In this document: positions 1 to 12,084 of the stretch, piece after piece
Layout of the letters: the number at the start of each line of letters is the position of its first letter
Numbering within the stretch: the first letter of the stretch is position 1
Source of the DNA: Talinum fruticosum
Lineage: Eukaryota; Streptophyta; Magnoliopsida; Caryophyllales; Talinaceae
Assembly (NCBI GenBank): GCA_021018815.1
Contig: JAITYX010000005.1
Location: forward strand, 7,287,501-7,351,500
Direction: 5' to 3'
Length of the DNA: 64,000 bases
Notes under the pieces: generated by a model
Told to the model about the DNA's origin: nothing
The model's input: the letters and a program-made list of their open reading frames with translations, nothing else
Database searches by the model: none
Translations under genes and position numbers: made by a program

Positions 1-233
1 AACTTTTAAAAATAAGATTAATAAAACCGCCAATCGTTATTCTAATTAATCTATTTCAAATTAAATTAGAAAAATCAAAAATCTCGATAAGAGGTGCATC
101 CCCATTTCTAATAAACTTTCAAAATTATCTTCAAAAAGAATCTTTAAAAAGGAGACCCAACATTGGTTGGGAAACTCGGTCCCAGTGTCTAGTTCACTCC
201 ACGGAGGGGACGGGATGGGTCGTGGTTCTTACA
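1..233 (+). mobile_element. Tat/Ogre-type LTR, 3' part (element F)
   Basis: This is the end of a long terminal repeat cut off by the window start. It aligns by eye with the ends of the LTRs at 13553-15549 and 53457-55339, sharing the stretch that begins AGGTGCATCCCCA. It ends in TTCTTACA, which pairs with the TGTAGACACC start of the 13553 copy to give TGTA...TACA termini. A primer site follows immediately, so this is a 5' LTR. Confidence 0.8.
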
Positions 234-236
234 AAG

Positions 237-255
237 TGGCGACTCCACTCGTGGA
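237..255 (+). other. primer binding site, tRNA-Arg type (element F)
   Basis: TGGCGACTCCACTCGTGGA lies three bases after the LTR end. Tat/Ogre elements of plants typically carry a site close to TGGCGACTCCACTGGGGA, thought to pair with a tRNA-Arg 3' end. The first 13 bases fit and the last part is degenerate. A parallel site follows the LTR at 55339. Confidence 0.65.
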
Positions 256-1014
256 TGTATCACTTATTAAGAGGGTGAGATTTGAAAGTTTGAGTTGTGA
301 GTCTTCTTAATGTGATTTGCATTAGGCATCTTGCATTTAGGCAACCTTAAACATAGTTGCTTTTAAAATCAACCTTTAGGCTTTACCTTTAAGAACATTT
401 TTGGAAGAGGTTGCTAACCCGGACGTGCCCAATTAGGCTTAATTGTTAGGGAGGTGGTACCTCTTCCCTCATAGCATGCTCTCTTTGGTTTACCAAGAGG
501 CACCGAAGATTCATGCTTTTCTTGGCATGCACCTCATAGAGGATTAAATGCTCGGATTATGAGACACCATGTATCTTACCTAGTTTTATCCCTCTTTTTC
601 GACCATAAATCCTTTGTGGTTTAGGTGGTCCTTTCTCTTCATTTGCATGCTTGGATGAATGTGGTTTTTAGTATTTAATTTTCTACTTGTGAGCCTTTAG
701 GTAAGGTTAAGAGTGTTAAATAACCCTTGTATGGGTGCGAATAAAATACAATAATTAATTTCCTCGAGTCGGTTCAATGTGTGCATTTTTAGCCAAAAGT
801 CAAAAATTGTCTTCCTTTATTAGGTCGATGCATTAATTGTATTTCTAAGTCATCCAAAAATTATCTCTTAGTCTAGGTTTTAGGTAGCCATCGGTCACGG
901 GGCTTAGTCGACGCCGGCCACCTCCGACAATCCAGGAGGGTCCGGCCAAAGACCCTCATCTCTTTTTAGTCAGTTTGGTTCCTTTTTTTAGGGTTTTGAC
1001 TTTTGGCATCTTTT

Positions 1015-1570
1015 CATTCCATATTTGCATTTCAGTTTGCATTTTAGACCAAAATAAATTCATCTCAAATTAAGTCAGTCCGTATTTCCATTTCATTTTT
1101 TCATTTTAGCCAAAAATAAATCTGTCCTAATTAGGCGAGTCAATGTTGGCATTTCATTTTGCACTTTAGCCAAAAATAAATTCATATCAAATTAGGTGAA
1201 TCTATTTTTTCATTTTGGCCAAAATAAATTCATCTCAAATTAGCTGAGTCCATTTTTTAATTTTAGCAAAAAATAAATTCACTTCAAATTAGTTGAGTTC
1301 ATATTTGCATTTCATTTTCCACTTTAACAAAAAATAAATTCATCTGAAATTAGGTGAGTTCATATTTGTATTTCAGTTTTGCATTTTAGCCAAAAATAAA
1401 TTCTTCTCAAATTAGGTGAGTCGATATTTGCATTTTAATTTTGTATTTTATCCAAAAATAAATTCATCTTGAATTAGATGACTCCATATTTGCATTTCAT
1501 TTTTACATTTTAGCCAAAATAAATTCATCTCGATTAGATGAGTTCATTTGTGCATTGGCCAAATAAAAAT
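1015..1570 (+). repeat. leader minisatellite of element F, unit about 60 bp
   Basis: About nine diverged tandem copies of an AT-rich unit lie between primer site and gag. Each contains a version of GCATTTTAGCCAAAAATAAA followed by TTCATCTCAAATTAGGTGAG. Spacing between successive AAAATAAAT cores ranges from about 45 to 65 bp. The array sits in the untranslated leader (256 to about 1855), which otherwise shows no coding signal. Confidence 0.8.
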
Positions 1571-1859
1571 CATCACAAACTAAGTCATTAACATCATTAC
1601 ATCTTATGTGCATCCAAATAAAAAGCATTCCTTCTTTCTTAGTTTCTTCGGGTCTTGCACTTGAGTCCCTTCCTCCCAAAAGTTGGTGTTCCTACACATG
1701 ATGCTAAGTAGTTATCCTTTGGGTTGTAGAATAGGGAAGCCTACCACCATTGGGTTTCGTCGGCATCCAAGCTCCAAAAGGTTAGAGTGCCTCAGTAATG
1801 AGTCCAGTACCTCTTCCCCTTGATCTACACCTTGATGTACACCACTGCGACCCACTTGG

Positions 1860-3200
1860 GTGCATACAACACGGGTTCAATCAATCTTCCATCGTAGGAT
1901 AGTACCTAAAAACAATTCCCCTCCAATAGAAGGAGAACCAGGACCATCCCCTATCATCACCTTGCTTAATGTATCCTTAGCCAAGATAGAAGCCCTAATT
2001 GAGGTTCAAGATAAAAAGATAAAGTCCATATCTCAAACTCTTAAAAGTCATCCTAAAGACTCTTGAGGAAAATAAGCAAAGAGGTGAAGAAGAAGCTCGT
2101 CCACCACTAGGAGGCCCCGCACCAAAAAGTGATCCGAAACCAACTCCGTAACCTAGTTCTGAGCCTAAGCCAAAGTTTGATCCATGCATAGATCAGATAG
2201 AAGAGATGTTAAGGGAATCCTCCATTTTAAGACTCACTATTTTGATCACACAAGATTCAATTCAATCTCCAAAGGGAAATTACCTTCTAAGTTCACTATG
2301 CCGGATATCAAGTTTCATGGTTATGAGAATCCCTATCGTCATGTTCGCAACTTCTTAGGAGTAATGACTCTAAAAATATACCCAAAGACACTTACCACAT
2401 CATTTTCTCGTGGACATTCGATATAATGCAATTGACCCACGCAAGGTCACTAATTGGATTGATCCGTGCAAGGAATTCCTACACCAATATTCCTATAACA
2501 CTAATCTACTTGTCACCCCTAGAGACTTGGAGTTTATCAAACAAGGAGATCAAGAGAGCTTCACCGACTCCCTCACCGGATGAAGGGAAAAGGCTACTCA
2601 TATGGTAAACTCGACCTTCCAAGAAGGACCAAGTTAGAATTATTGTAAAGAACCTTCGACCTGCCTATAACCAACATCTTAAATTCCTACCGTTTCGAGC
2701 TTTACATCCCTTAGAGATGCAGTCATGCTCGACGAAGAGGAGTTGTCCGCCATGACCATAAAAGCCATGCTTGGATATAGAGGCAATTATCAATCCAAAG
2801 ATAAGAAAACCTCTAACCAAAGGCAATACTAGTAGGGGTGCAGATGTCAATGCCTTTAATAGGTATAATGACGACACTCTTATAGATACTACCTACGCAC
2901 AAGCTCTCGAGCGTCTATTGTCTAAAGGGAAGATTTAGTTGCCGCTCGTAAAAGTAGAATCAAAAACTGCAAAATAGTAAAAAAATTGGGACATAGGAAA
3001 ATTCTGTAAGTATCATGGTGCACGAGGACATGATACGGAGCAATGTTAGACATTCAAGAACAAGTTAGAGAGTATGTTCCACAACAGTCAACTCCCTCTC
3101 CTTAAGGCCGCTCAAAAACACAATAATAACAAGAATCATTCAGTGGTACCTTAGTTATCTTTTCTTAACTAATTCCAGGTCGAGTGGAATCCAACTGTTT
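1860..3200 (+). pseudogene. gag, Tat/Ogre Ty3/gypsy (element F), broken
   Basis: Gag would form the retroelement particle and bind its RNA. Pieces in several frames spell a Tat-type gag. Near 2280 there is GKLPSKFTMPDIKFHGYENP, typical of the core of this family. A zinc-knuckle-like CKYHGARGHDTEQC lies at 3005-3046, directly followed by a stop codon. Frameshifts and stops interrupt the reading many times, for example after 2066, 2426 and 2608, so no full-length protein is possible. The order after leader and before protease is the expected one. I am confident of the family, less so of exact ends. Confidence 0.75.
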
Positions 3201-3699
3201 TCATTCAAGACATTAGTGAGTCCAAACCACTTGTTAGCTTACCTTCCCTAGACCCAAAAGTCCATGGATTATAGGTAAGTGACGAAGAACATGTGTATGA
3301 AATTAAAGACGACAATGATGATAACTTCTAGGGCACACCACCCTTAGAAGAAGATGACTTTCGGGGAGAACCAAAGCATCTTAAAATTCAATTCCTCGCC
3401 GAGTCCGGATGACATAATACACTAATGGGTCCATAACAGACTCAAGAGTCCCCAAGAGAAAAAGAAGTTGCTAAAGACGAAGACCCAATCCCGAAACAGA
3501 CTTCGGAAAATCAAGGTTGACATTTCCATCTAGCAACTCATATCTCGTAGCACAAAAGCATAGGCGGGCCTTTATTGACGCACTTAGTAAGATTGAGGTC
3601 TCTCCTGAAACTATGCCTAAGGAGGTGGTATGATTGGTCAATAATGGGGATGGAACCATCACATTTCACAAGAAAGATTTACCTAAAGAAGACATTGCA

Positions 3700-4240
3700 C
3701 ACAACAATGCCCTTTACTTAGTCTGTAACTTGCATTAACAAGTTTATCCGTCTAACCATAGTGGATAATGGATCTACTGTAAATGTTTGTCCATGGAGAA
3801 CTGCCAAAAGGTTAGGGATTAGAGAGCTCTCTAAGCAAATTATTCATCTCCGAGCCTATGATAATTCCAAAAAGAACAGTTTTGGGAACAGTGATTTCCG
3901 GTCAATGTTGGGCATGTGGTGAAAACATTGACTTTCAAGTATTGGACATTCTAGCCACTTTTAATCTCCTTCTAGGATGCCTTAGTTACACGACCATCAA
4001 GCAATGCCCTCTACAATGCATCGAAAGTTAAAATGATTATCAAAGGTCAAGTAGTAACCATGAAAGGAGATAGTCTCCGTGCCTCCATCACCTCTAAAAA
4101 GTTTGTTGTTAAAGTCGAACACGATACTGATGATGAGGAAATATATTGGTTTGAGACCATCGCTGCTGTAGAGATGGATAAAGAACCTTTAATTTCAATC
4201 CTTATTTCAACCCTAGTGTCTATTTCATGCTAAGGAAGAA
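3700..4240 (+). pseudogene. aspartic protease region, Tat/Ogre (element F)
   Basis: The protease would cut the polyprotein. VDNGSTVNVCP at 3761-3793 is the active-site region. Tat-lineage proteases often have D-N-G-S here instead of the usual D-T/S-G-A. After a frameshift, a second block from 4033 to 4233 (MIIKGQVVTMKGDSLRAS onward) matches the stretch that follows the protease fold in this lineage. At least one frameshift separates the two blocks, so the domain is dead as written. Confidence 0.7.
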
Positions 4241-5353
4241 GAGGTATTTTTCTGGCTTAGTCTGTAGGAAGGACGGCATACCACTTAATCTTTCCACCCC
4301 TTGAGCCCACCAATAATTATAATCTTGGACTAAGCTATCATCTAACTGCTAAGGAAATAGCTAAAGCTAAGTAAGAGATACAAACCAGGAGGGTTGCGCT
4401 ACTCACAGTTCGTTCAATCAAACCCTATACTCGTACTCTAAACGGGCAGTTCCTAAAAGAAGGGGATGACTTCCCTACTATGGTTTTCATGAGCCTTATT
4501 ATATAAAAGAGAAGGGCATCATAGTACCTAATTTAGAAATTTTTAGCGACTTCCATGTGCTAGAAAAGGAGGCACCCTGCCTCCTCGAGAAGGAATAGTC
4601 CACACAAAACTAGACCAATCTGGCTTAGAGCAAAATGTTTGGCCTATTATTTGGACGGGAGAAAAGTCTAGAGGGGAATTCGGTTTCGGTATTGTCCCAA
4701 GCTATGTCACACCCACAATTTCATTTGTCGAAGTTCATCACCAATATCGACACTCGAAAGGTCCAAGCATATCACTTGGATTGATTTTGAGGAGGGCCAA
4801 GAATTTATTGTCATCTTAGGAGAGCGAGTCTATTTACGAGTCTATCACTAGGGTTGTTGTTTTTGTTTCGATTCTATTAGTTCATCTTTTGTAATTTCCG
4901 TTTGTGAGTCCGATGTACTCATTTCTTCATTCAATAAGATAATTCTTTCTACTTACTCTTTCCCTCCTCCTATTCTTAATTGTTTTTCCTCTAATGATGA
5001 ATAAGAAATCCATAAAGAATTAATAAAAGCTATGGAAGGTCATGAAAATCACTCACTAATAATTGAATAAACGATAACAATTCACTTAGGATCAGCAAAT
5101 CAACCCCAAGAAATCAAAATTAGGAAAACCCTAAATCCAAAAGAGTAGAACCAATTCACTTCGCTCCTTATCAAATTCAGGTGTCTTTGCATGGTCCTAC
5201 AAACACATGTCGGGGATAAATCCAAGCATAGCGGAACATAAAATTCTACTCTACAAAGATGCTAAGCTAGTTAAGCGAGAAACTTAGGAGAATGAAACCT
5301 GAGTGGGAATTGAAGATTAAGGAAGAAGTTCGAAGCATCTAGAAGTCGGGTTC
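4241..5353 (+). pseudogene. pol linker before RT (element F), heavily degraded
   Basis: This stretch joins protease to reverse transcriptase. It has no long ORF. Near 5070-5130 one frame reads INLGSANQPQEIKI-like text, typical of the segment just before RT in Tat polyproteins. A charged run near 4780-4830 reads ITWIDFEEGQEFIVILGE. The rest is too broken to assign. I infer it was continuous coding sequence in the ancestor. Confidence 0.45.
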
Positions 5354-5960
5354 ATGAAAGTGGTCCACTACCCTAGTTGGTTAGCAAATATAGTGCCGGT
5401 TCCAAAGAAAGATGGCAGGGTTCAAATGTGTGCCGATTTCATGGATTTGAATAAGGCTAGCCCTAAGGATGACTTCCCATTGCCTCACATCGACATTCCG
5501 GTTAATACCACAACAAGTCATGGCTTATTTACGTTCATGGATGGATATGCCGGTTACAATCAAGTGAAGATGGCTGAAGAAAACATGGAAAAACGACCTT
5601 CATCACTCAAAAGGGGACGTACTTGTTGTTAAGTGATGCCTTTTTACACAAGAATACCGGAGATCGGAGGACGACCACGATGTTGCTACATGACATGATA
5701 CATAAAGAAGCTGAAGTATACATGGATGATATGATCATCAAGTCCAAGGATAGGGCGGGGCACCTACCTAGCCTTAGAAAATTCTTCGAAAGATTAAGAA
5801 AATATAACTTGTGCCGTAAGGTAAAAAATGTGCCTTTGGGGTAACCTAAGGCAAACTACTAGGCTGTGTAGTTAGTTTTAGAGGAATTGAAGTTGATCCA
5901 TCCAAGATCAAAGCCATCCAAGAGATTCCACCGCTAAGACAAAGAAGGAGATATGGGACT
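5354..5960 (+). pseudogene. reverse transcriptase fragment, Tat/Ogre (element F)
   Basis: RT would copy element RNA into DNA. The first 92 codons read a typical Ty3/gypsy RT start, with WLANIVPVPKKDGRVQMCAD and LNKASPKDDFPLPHIDI. A stop and frame change follow near 5632. The second block keeps the catalytic YMDD at 5719-5730. The domain ends near 5960 at EIPPL-like sequence with no RNase H after it, so the element is truncated here. Compared with the copy at 10223 it is about equally decayed but retains the catalytic aspartates. Confidence 0.8.
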
Positions 5961-6038
5961 TTCTGTGTAGTTAGTATAAGAATATTATTAAAAGAAAAGA
6001 ATAAATATATACATAGAAATACCGAGATGAACTATTAG

Positions 6039-9000
6039 TGTAACACCCCAAAATACCCCCTGGGAGTATTACATCGCCGAGTTCCTTGAAGGAACTCCCA
6101 AGGCTCTTTCTCGGTGTTTGTTTGGCTATCTAAACTCAACTTAAAAGTAATACCGGTGGTTTTCCCAAAAGAATCCGAGATTCTCTGAAAATTTCGCAGA
6201 GTTCCGTTTGTAACATGGACTAACCCATAGGCTTAAAGCCTTAAAATCCTGCATAAAAACATAATAAAACTCGACGAGCCACACGCTCGAGTATACGACT
6301 CAACGGCCACACGCTGGAGTTCAACCAATCATGCGGTAAAACTTAAAACAATCTAACTGGGTTACTATACATTTGGTACAACTATATGCACTAACTTACA
6401 AGTACAATCATTTAGAAACAAGGCAATGCATGACAGCGACTTGGGTCGCTTCAACCGTCAACAATCGGCAGGAGTCCGAAGCGTGCTAAGTGTGGATTAT
6501 GCTTCGAAAGTGTACCTGCAACACTGGGTGGGGACGGGGCAATTTGTGGGGGAGAGCAACAATCAACGGGCTCACCAGAGTCTTACACCTTTAAAATGGA
6601 AATTCTTTATACATAATACTCATAATAATGAAATCTGCAAAAACATAATAACGTAATAGAAATCTATATACTTTTCACTGAAATCTCTTGCAATGAAAAA
6701 GATCATGACTCTTTAATCACTTAAAAGCACATATTCACATTCATGAACAATTCTTTTGGGGTTGAATCAACTTTTACGGGCCTTCGAGGATTCGAACTAG
6801 CACTTCTTTCATCTCGGGCGCGACCTCGACAAAAAGGCTCCCGGGACCTATCTTCAAGAAGTCTTAGGGCGGGCATCCTGCCTCTGCAGGACCCCTATTA
6901 GAATCCTTCCCTCAAAGTTTCTAGCTAAGCGTCCCCGGTTCGAACACTTCGGTATGCTAAACGATCCGTAGCTCTGTCGATTCAAAACTATTTGCACATT
7001 CTCATTCATCACATTCACTTCACAACTTTCTCAATCGATTTGGTATCAAGGAAGGCATGACACCACGTGTCACCCTTATAAATTCACTTTCTCAAATCAG
7101 CTTTGCTTCTTTAAAACACATTCACGTTCGAAAGGCAATTCACAAGAAATTGCATTCAAGAATCATTCACGTAAAATAAAAAACTCCTTTCGAAACTATT
7201 TTTGAGCATCACGTAAAGTAATCACATAGCACGAATAATCACCATTCATTGCAAGCAATCATCCTCAACTCTTTTCCAACTAAGTTTTTCTCAATTCATC
7301 AGTTTAGTACGATTGAATCCATTTTCCGAGCCACAATAACCGCAAGTAGATATTATTTAACTCGACATTCTCACTTTTCCCAATCCACTGTCTTTACCTC
7401 ATTTCCTCATTTCATGACTTCACTTTGTAAACCGACCCCTTTTGCCCTCATTCAACCATATATCCTTAAACTTACTTTACCGAATTTCCTCTATCTCTAT
7501 TCGCCTTTTAATTCAATTCTCTCTCCAAGGTCTTAGACATGACTATGGCTTAGTTCCACTTTACCGTCCCCAACTTGCTATTTCCCAATCTCAATTTCCC
7601 ATTTAATATCTCTTACCTTATTAATCGATTCTTCCTTGCCCATCCTCAATTATGTATCTCTTACTTACTTTTCCTTATTCAATTCTTGTTAGCTACTTAC
7701 TTTCACGCTCGGTTCAACCTCGAGGATTTAAATATACTTCGAATGTAATTAATCTCACAATCACCCATTTCTCACTTGTCCCAATTGCGCATTACTCAAT
7801 ACGAATTCATACTCCTCTTTATACTTCGACGTACCATTCCCCAATGTTCGTAATTAGCTCTTAATACCGTAGGTTCAAGAATCTCTACAACTTAGTTAAC
7901 TCATAATTCATATCCATAACCCCACTCTTCATCCTTAATAGCTAATTGAAACTTCAATACTACTCCTTTGACCTATGTAATCTAACCTCCTCAAAATCAG
8001 CAGGTTCTAATTCAACCTTAAGTAACTCTTAAATCTCTTAGAAGTTCCTCATTTAACTTTACTATTAAACCCAAGTAACTCGCTTCATTTCACGATTCAG
8101 CCCTCTCAATTTCTTAAATCCTCATAAGCTTTTATTTCAATCATAAACAACGATTAGGTCCGTTCTGCATTACGGATATTCAACATTCACAACAATTCAA
8201 TATTCACATAATACATTCAACATTCACAACAAATCCATTTGGGTTTCGAAATTACTAATAGTTTAGAGTATAAGACTACCCACCTGAAATTCTCGGGTTT
8301 TAGGGATTGATTTTGAACTCTTTTACTCCCGCCTTCGATTCCGGTCTCCGTCTCCACGAGTCCTTGCTCGGTCGCTCGGTTTTCGCTTCCCCTGTTCCGG
8401 CTTGCCGTTTCAGCCTCCGCCGACTCTCGGTCCGGGCCCCGGCGCGTTCGCCACCAGTCCTTCCCCCTTGCCACCGTTATTCTCTCGGTTTCGGCCTCCT
8501 GGACCCTCTCGCGCCGGCCTCCGCTTCGTTCCTTCCTTCACCCTCGTTCTACCTCGGTCTCTCGCTTTCTTTTCCCTTCGCTCGCGTCTGCTCGGGTCGC
8601 CGGCCGTTGCTTTCCGGTCCGCGGTGGTCGCGGCCACCCCTCGGTCTCCTCGACCCTCGCACCGCTCGCCTTCTCTCTCTCTCGTGCATTTTTGCGGCGG
8701 TGGCCCTCTCCTTCTCTGCTCCTCCATTTCCCTTGGGTGCACCGGCCGCCTTCCCTCCGTTCGCCGCCCGGCTCGCCGGCCTCCACCCTCGGCTTCGGGT
8801 CTCCGCACCCTCTCTCTCTTTCCTGGTCCTCCCTCTCGAGTTTCCCTTTCCTTTTTCCCTCTCGCTCAGGCCTCCGAGGCCCCCTCCCTTCCCGACCTGC
8901 CTCTCTCTCTCACCGCTTAATTAGCGGTTCATGATCCTTATTGGACCCCAAATAAACTTTATCATCTCTTCATAATTCGGTGAAAATAATCGCCGACCCA

Positions 9001-9289
9001 TATATCGTAAGTCTATATCTCCTCCCTTCCGTCCTCTTACGCTGCTGCATCCTAACTTCTTTTAATACGCTGGCCCCGAAAATTCCTTATCACCCAACAG
9101 GTTTAGCTCAACTGGAAAAGGGGAGGCGATTTCCTTGATTTAATTTATTCGCCACCAGCCTCCAAAGGAATTCTAACGTAATATGTCCGGCCGTAAATAA
9201 AATCAGCCACTCAACCCCCTAGTTGCGGGGAAAAATACTCAATAATTCTATGCTTTTCAACTGCTTTCTTTAAAATTCCGGGTATTACA
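6039..9289. mobile_element. solo LTR S1 of a Ty3/gypsy-like element
   Basis: The segment starts TGTAACACCCC and ends GGGTATTACA, so it has TG...CA ends. It is flanked by a perfect 5-bp duplication ATTAG (6034-6038 and 9290-9294). At 3251 bp it has no gag or pol and no direct repeat of its own ends, so it is a solo LTR left by recombination between two LTRs. Many plant gypsy LTRs begin TGTAACACCC, but I cannot assign a lineage. ORFs inside look incidental. Confidence 0.85.
8300..8925 (+). other. GC- and pyrimidine-rich island inside solo LTR S1
   Basis: About 620 bases of very C/T-rich, GC-rich sequence sit in otherwise AT-rich DNA. Open frames overlap on both strands, the longest 205 codons at 8307-8924. 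They encode low-complexity Pro/Ser/Leu/Arg text with no motif I recognise, as expected when GC-rich sequence lacks AT-rich stops. It may be the promoter and R/U5 leader part of the LTR. I do not call a gene. Confidence 0.6.
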
Positions 9290-9596
9290 ATTAGGGAGTT
9301 ACGGAACTCATAAACTACGAATTTATAGCCTATTAGTTATTATAAATATATTTGGGGGCTAATATCATCAATAGGAATGATATAAATAGAGAGCAAAATA
9401 TTTCCTAAGAATATCGGATTATAACAATTAATCTAAGAATGAACATTGAGCATTGCATAAACAAATTTAAAACATGTAAGGAATAATCTCATCAAATTAT
9501 TGACCACATAACTATTTATTTAACGAGAAAAAGAGGATCCTCCAACAATTATCGGGCCAATGCACATCATTATATATCGGTAAGGCATATCAAAGC
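9290..9596. other. unassigned AT-rich sequence after solo LTR S1
   Basis: It begins with the ATTAG target duplication of S1. I see no coding signal or repeat that links it to other parts of the window. Confidence 0.4.
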
Positions 9597-10010
9597 TAAG
9601 GTACGTTTATGCTTGTGCATTACAAAAATCCACATGTTTATATATATGAAAATGGTTTGCATAATGAAAAAGGAACCATTTCAAATAATGTTCGCCACCT
9701 AATTATGTGGCCCACCCCATATCATGATCATATCATATATATTTGGCCATTATCAACCAAACTTCTCGATCGGAGTGGGTGTGCACATACTTAGGGAAAT
9801 TGATGATCGTAAGGAGCCACTCGGATAATAAATGAATAACTATTTACTATATTCTTCCTATCTAATTTATAAATGAATTGAAATACATACGCTCACAAAT
9901 AACTTTTACATAATATTCATTTTCGAGTGCAAGGATAAATGTACTCGAGCTTCAACTCATTATTTCGAAATGTTTTATATGTTTTGTTTTAGGTAATGGT
10001 AATGTTGATG
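9597..10010 (-). mobile_element. inverted fragment of the S2/S3 LTR family
   Basis: The reverse complement of about 33840-34265 in solo LTR S3 lines up with this stretch through many shared words, such as ATTATGTGGCCCACCCCATA, ATATATATTTGGCCATTATCA and GATGATCGTAAGGAGCCACT. It ends near CATTATTTCGAAATGTTTT. No termini or duplications are visible, so it is a broken piece in opposite orientation. Confidence 0.75.
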
Positions 10011-10222
10011 GAAACAAGGAGTAGACATATTTATTTTCGTCAACGGGACTTAGAGTAGACATATTAATTTAAGAAATGAGATGTTTTGAACTTTATTTTC
10101 GCAAGTGATGTGGTGGAGTCCAGCTCATATTATTATTCTAAGGGAGTTGGCTTGCTCTTTGTATAGGACAGAAGTAATGCTTCTAATATTCCTTTCCACT
10201 ATGCTAATTACTAGTGAATTAG

Positions 10223-11110
10223 TTGCTAAGACTAAAGCCGGTGATTACGGGATTTGGGGGCGATATAGTGCTAGTACCGAAGAAAGATTACAGGGTTAGG
10301 ATGTGCATCGACTTTAGGGATTCGTATAAGGCAAGCCCCAAGGATAACTTTTTGTTACCCCATATAGACATTCTAGTTGACAATACGACTGTTCATGCCT
10401 TACTTTTGTTCAGGAATGGATATGCTTGGGTGCAATCAAGTGAAGATGGCTGAAGAAGACATGGAGAAAAGTACCTTCATCACTCAATAGAAGATGTACT
10501 TGTTATGTCGTGATGCCTTTTGGACTCAAGAACGTTGGAGCCATGTATCAAAGAACAACCACGACATTATTACATCACAGGATACGTAAAGAAGCCAGAG
10601 TTTACATGGACAACATGATCATCAATTCTAAGGATAGGGCAGGGAACTACCTAGCCTTAGGAAATTCTTCGAAAAACTATGGAAATATAACATGGACCTT
10701 AACCCACAAAAGTGTGCCTTTGGGGTAATTTCAGGAAAGTTGTTAGGCTATATGGTCAATCTTAGACGAATTGAAGTTGATCTATCAAAGATCAAAGCCA
10801 TCCCGGAGATTCCACCATCAAAGACAAAGAAGGAAATACGAAATTTTCTAGGACGTTTGCAGTACATTAGTCATTTCATATCAAAGCCGATATGGTCTAT
10901 GAACCTATCTTCAAGGCGCTCAAAAAGGAGCTAAGCCTATTTGGAATGAAGAGTGCCAAATAACATTCGAGAAGGTTAAGGAATATCTAGCAAATCCACT
11001 AGTGTTGATTTCACCTCAACCTAGAAAGCCATTGCTCTTAAACCTTGCCACAATAGAGACAACAACGGGAGCCATGTTAGCTCAATGGGATGAAAAAGAG
11101 GAACATGCAG
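10223..11110 (+). pseudogene. reverse transcriptase, Tat/Ogre (element G), broken
   Basis: A second Tat RT copy, homologous to the one at 5354. It reads VPKKDYRVRMCIDFRD and KASPKDNFLLPHIDILVDNT, then changes frame into MMPFGLKNVGAMYQRTTTTL at 10510. The catalytic box is YMDN (10612-10623), so the second Asp is lost. A third frame from 10692 gives the thumb region, including IEVDLSKIKAIPEIPPSKTK. RNase H follows, so order is normal. Several frameshifts and stops make it inactive. Because it repeats part of element F, F and G are separate insertions. Confidence 0.8.
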
Positions 11111-11449
11111 TGCATTATTAAGCAAGAAATTTTTAGATTACGAGACTCGATATACTCCTTCATAGAAGACATCATTGGCTTTAGTCCGGGGCACCAAGAA
11201 GCTTAGACACTACATGTTGGCCTACACGGTACATATAGTAGCGCCAATAGAACCCATCAAGTATATTTTGGAATAACCAACCATCGGTAGCAAGATAGCT
11301 AGGTGGATAGTCATGTTATTGGAGTTTGAACTCAAGTATGCAGCACAAAAGGAAATTAAGGGGAAAGTAGTATCAAAATTCCTAGCTGATCCACCACTAA
11401 TCGAAGTACAACCAGAACATGTAGACTTTCAAGATGAGAGCATCTTACA

Positions 11450-11977
11450 AGTAGAGATAGGCACGTGGACCATGTACTTTGATGGTACTTCCAATCAGAG
11501 GGGTTTTGGAGTAGGGATGCTTTAGTTTCTCGAAAAGGAGAACATACTCCCATCTCGGTTAAATTGGATTTCGAAGTCACTAAAAACGCTACGGAATACA
11601 AAGCACGTATTATCGAACTCCAAGCCACCATAGAAATAGGAGCTAAGAATGTCGGGGTCTTTGGCGACTCCAATATGATCATCAACCAGATTTCACATAA
11701 GTGGAAAGTATGTAGTAAAGCCTTGGCACCCTACCAAGCGCATTTGATGGAATTAGAAAAATATTTCAATAATATATCATATACATACCTTCCTATGGAT
11801 GACAACCAGTTCGCGGATACCCTAGCCAAGTTAGCGTCCATGATCAATTTCCCTAGTGGCATTCACTCAATGTCTATTCATATAGAACGGAGGAGTGAAC
11901 CTACGCATATATACGCATTCGAAGTGTCTAGTACTGACCAAACTAGTTGGTACTATGACATCTACCATGATACTTAG
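11450..11977 (+). pseudogene. RNase H domain, Tat/Ogre (element G)
   Basis: RNase H would remove the RNA strand during reverse transcription. WTMYFDGTSNQRGFG begins at 11466, and a stop with frame change follows at about 11525. The long ORF from 11564 then continues with NATEYKARIIELQ, VGVFGDSN and DNQFADTLAKLASM. The four acidic residues of RNase H (D in YFDG, E in TEY, D in GDSN, D in FAD) all remain. This is the bacterial-like RNase H that Tat elements carry in addition to the ordinary one. One frame break separates the first Asp from the rest. Confidence 0.8.
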
Positions 11978-12084
11978 AAAGCCAAGAATACCCACATACT
12001 CTATAGCTAGAGCCCAACGAGCCATCTGTTTGCTAGTATCGCAGCTTTTCATAAATCGGGGACAACGGTATAAGAAAACCAAAA

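Noticed and set aside
6920..6950. GGTTCGAAC as a tRNA B box
   Set aside because: No acceptor, D or anticodon stem can be drawn around it, and it lies inside a solo LTR.
8307..8924. 205-codon plus-strand ORF as a gene
   Set aside because: Low-complexity Pro/Ser/Leu text in a GC-rich block, with overlapping ORFs on both strands and inside an LTR. Base composition explains it.
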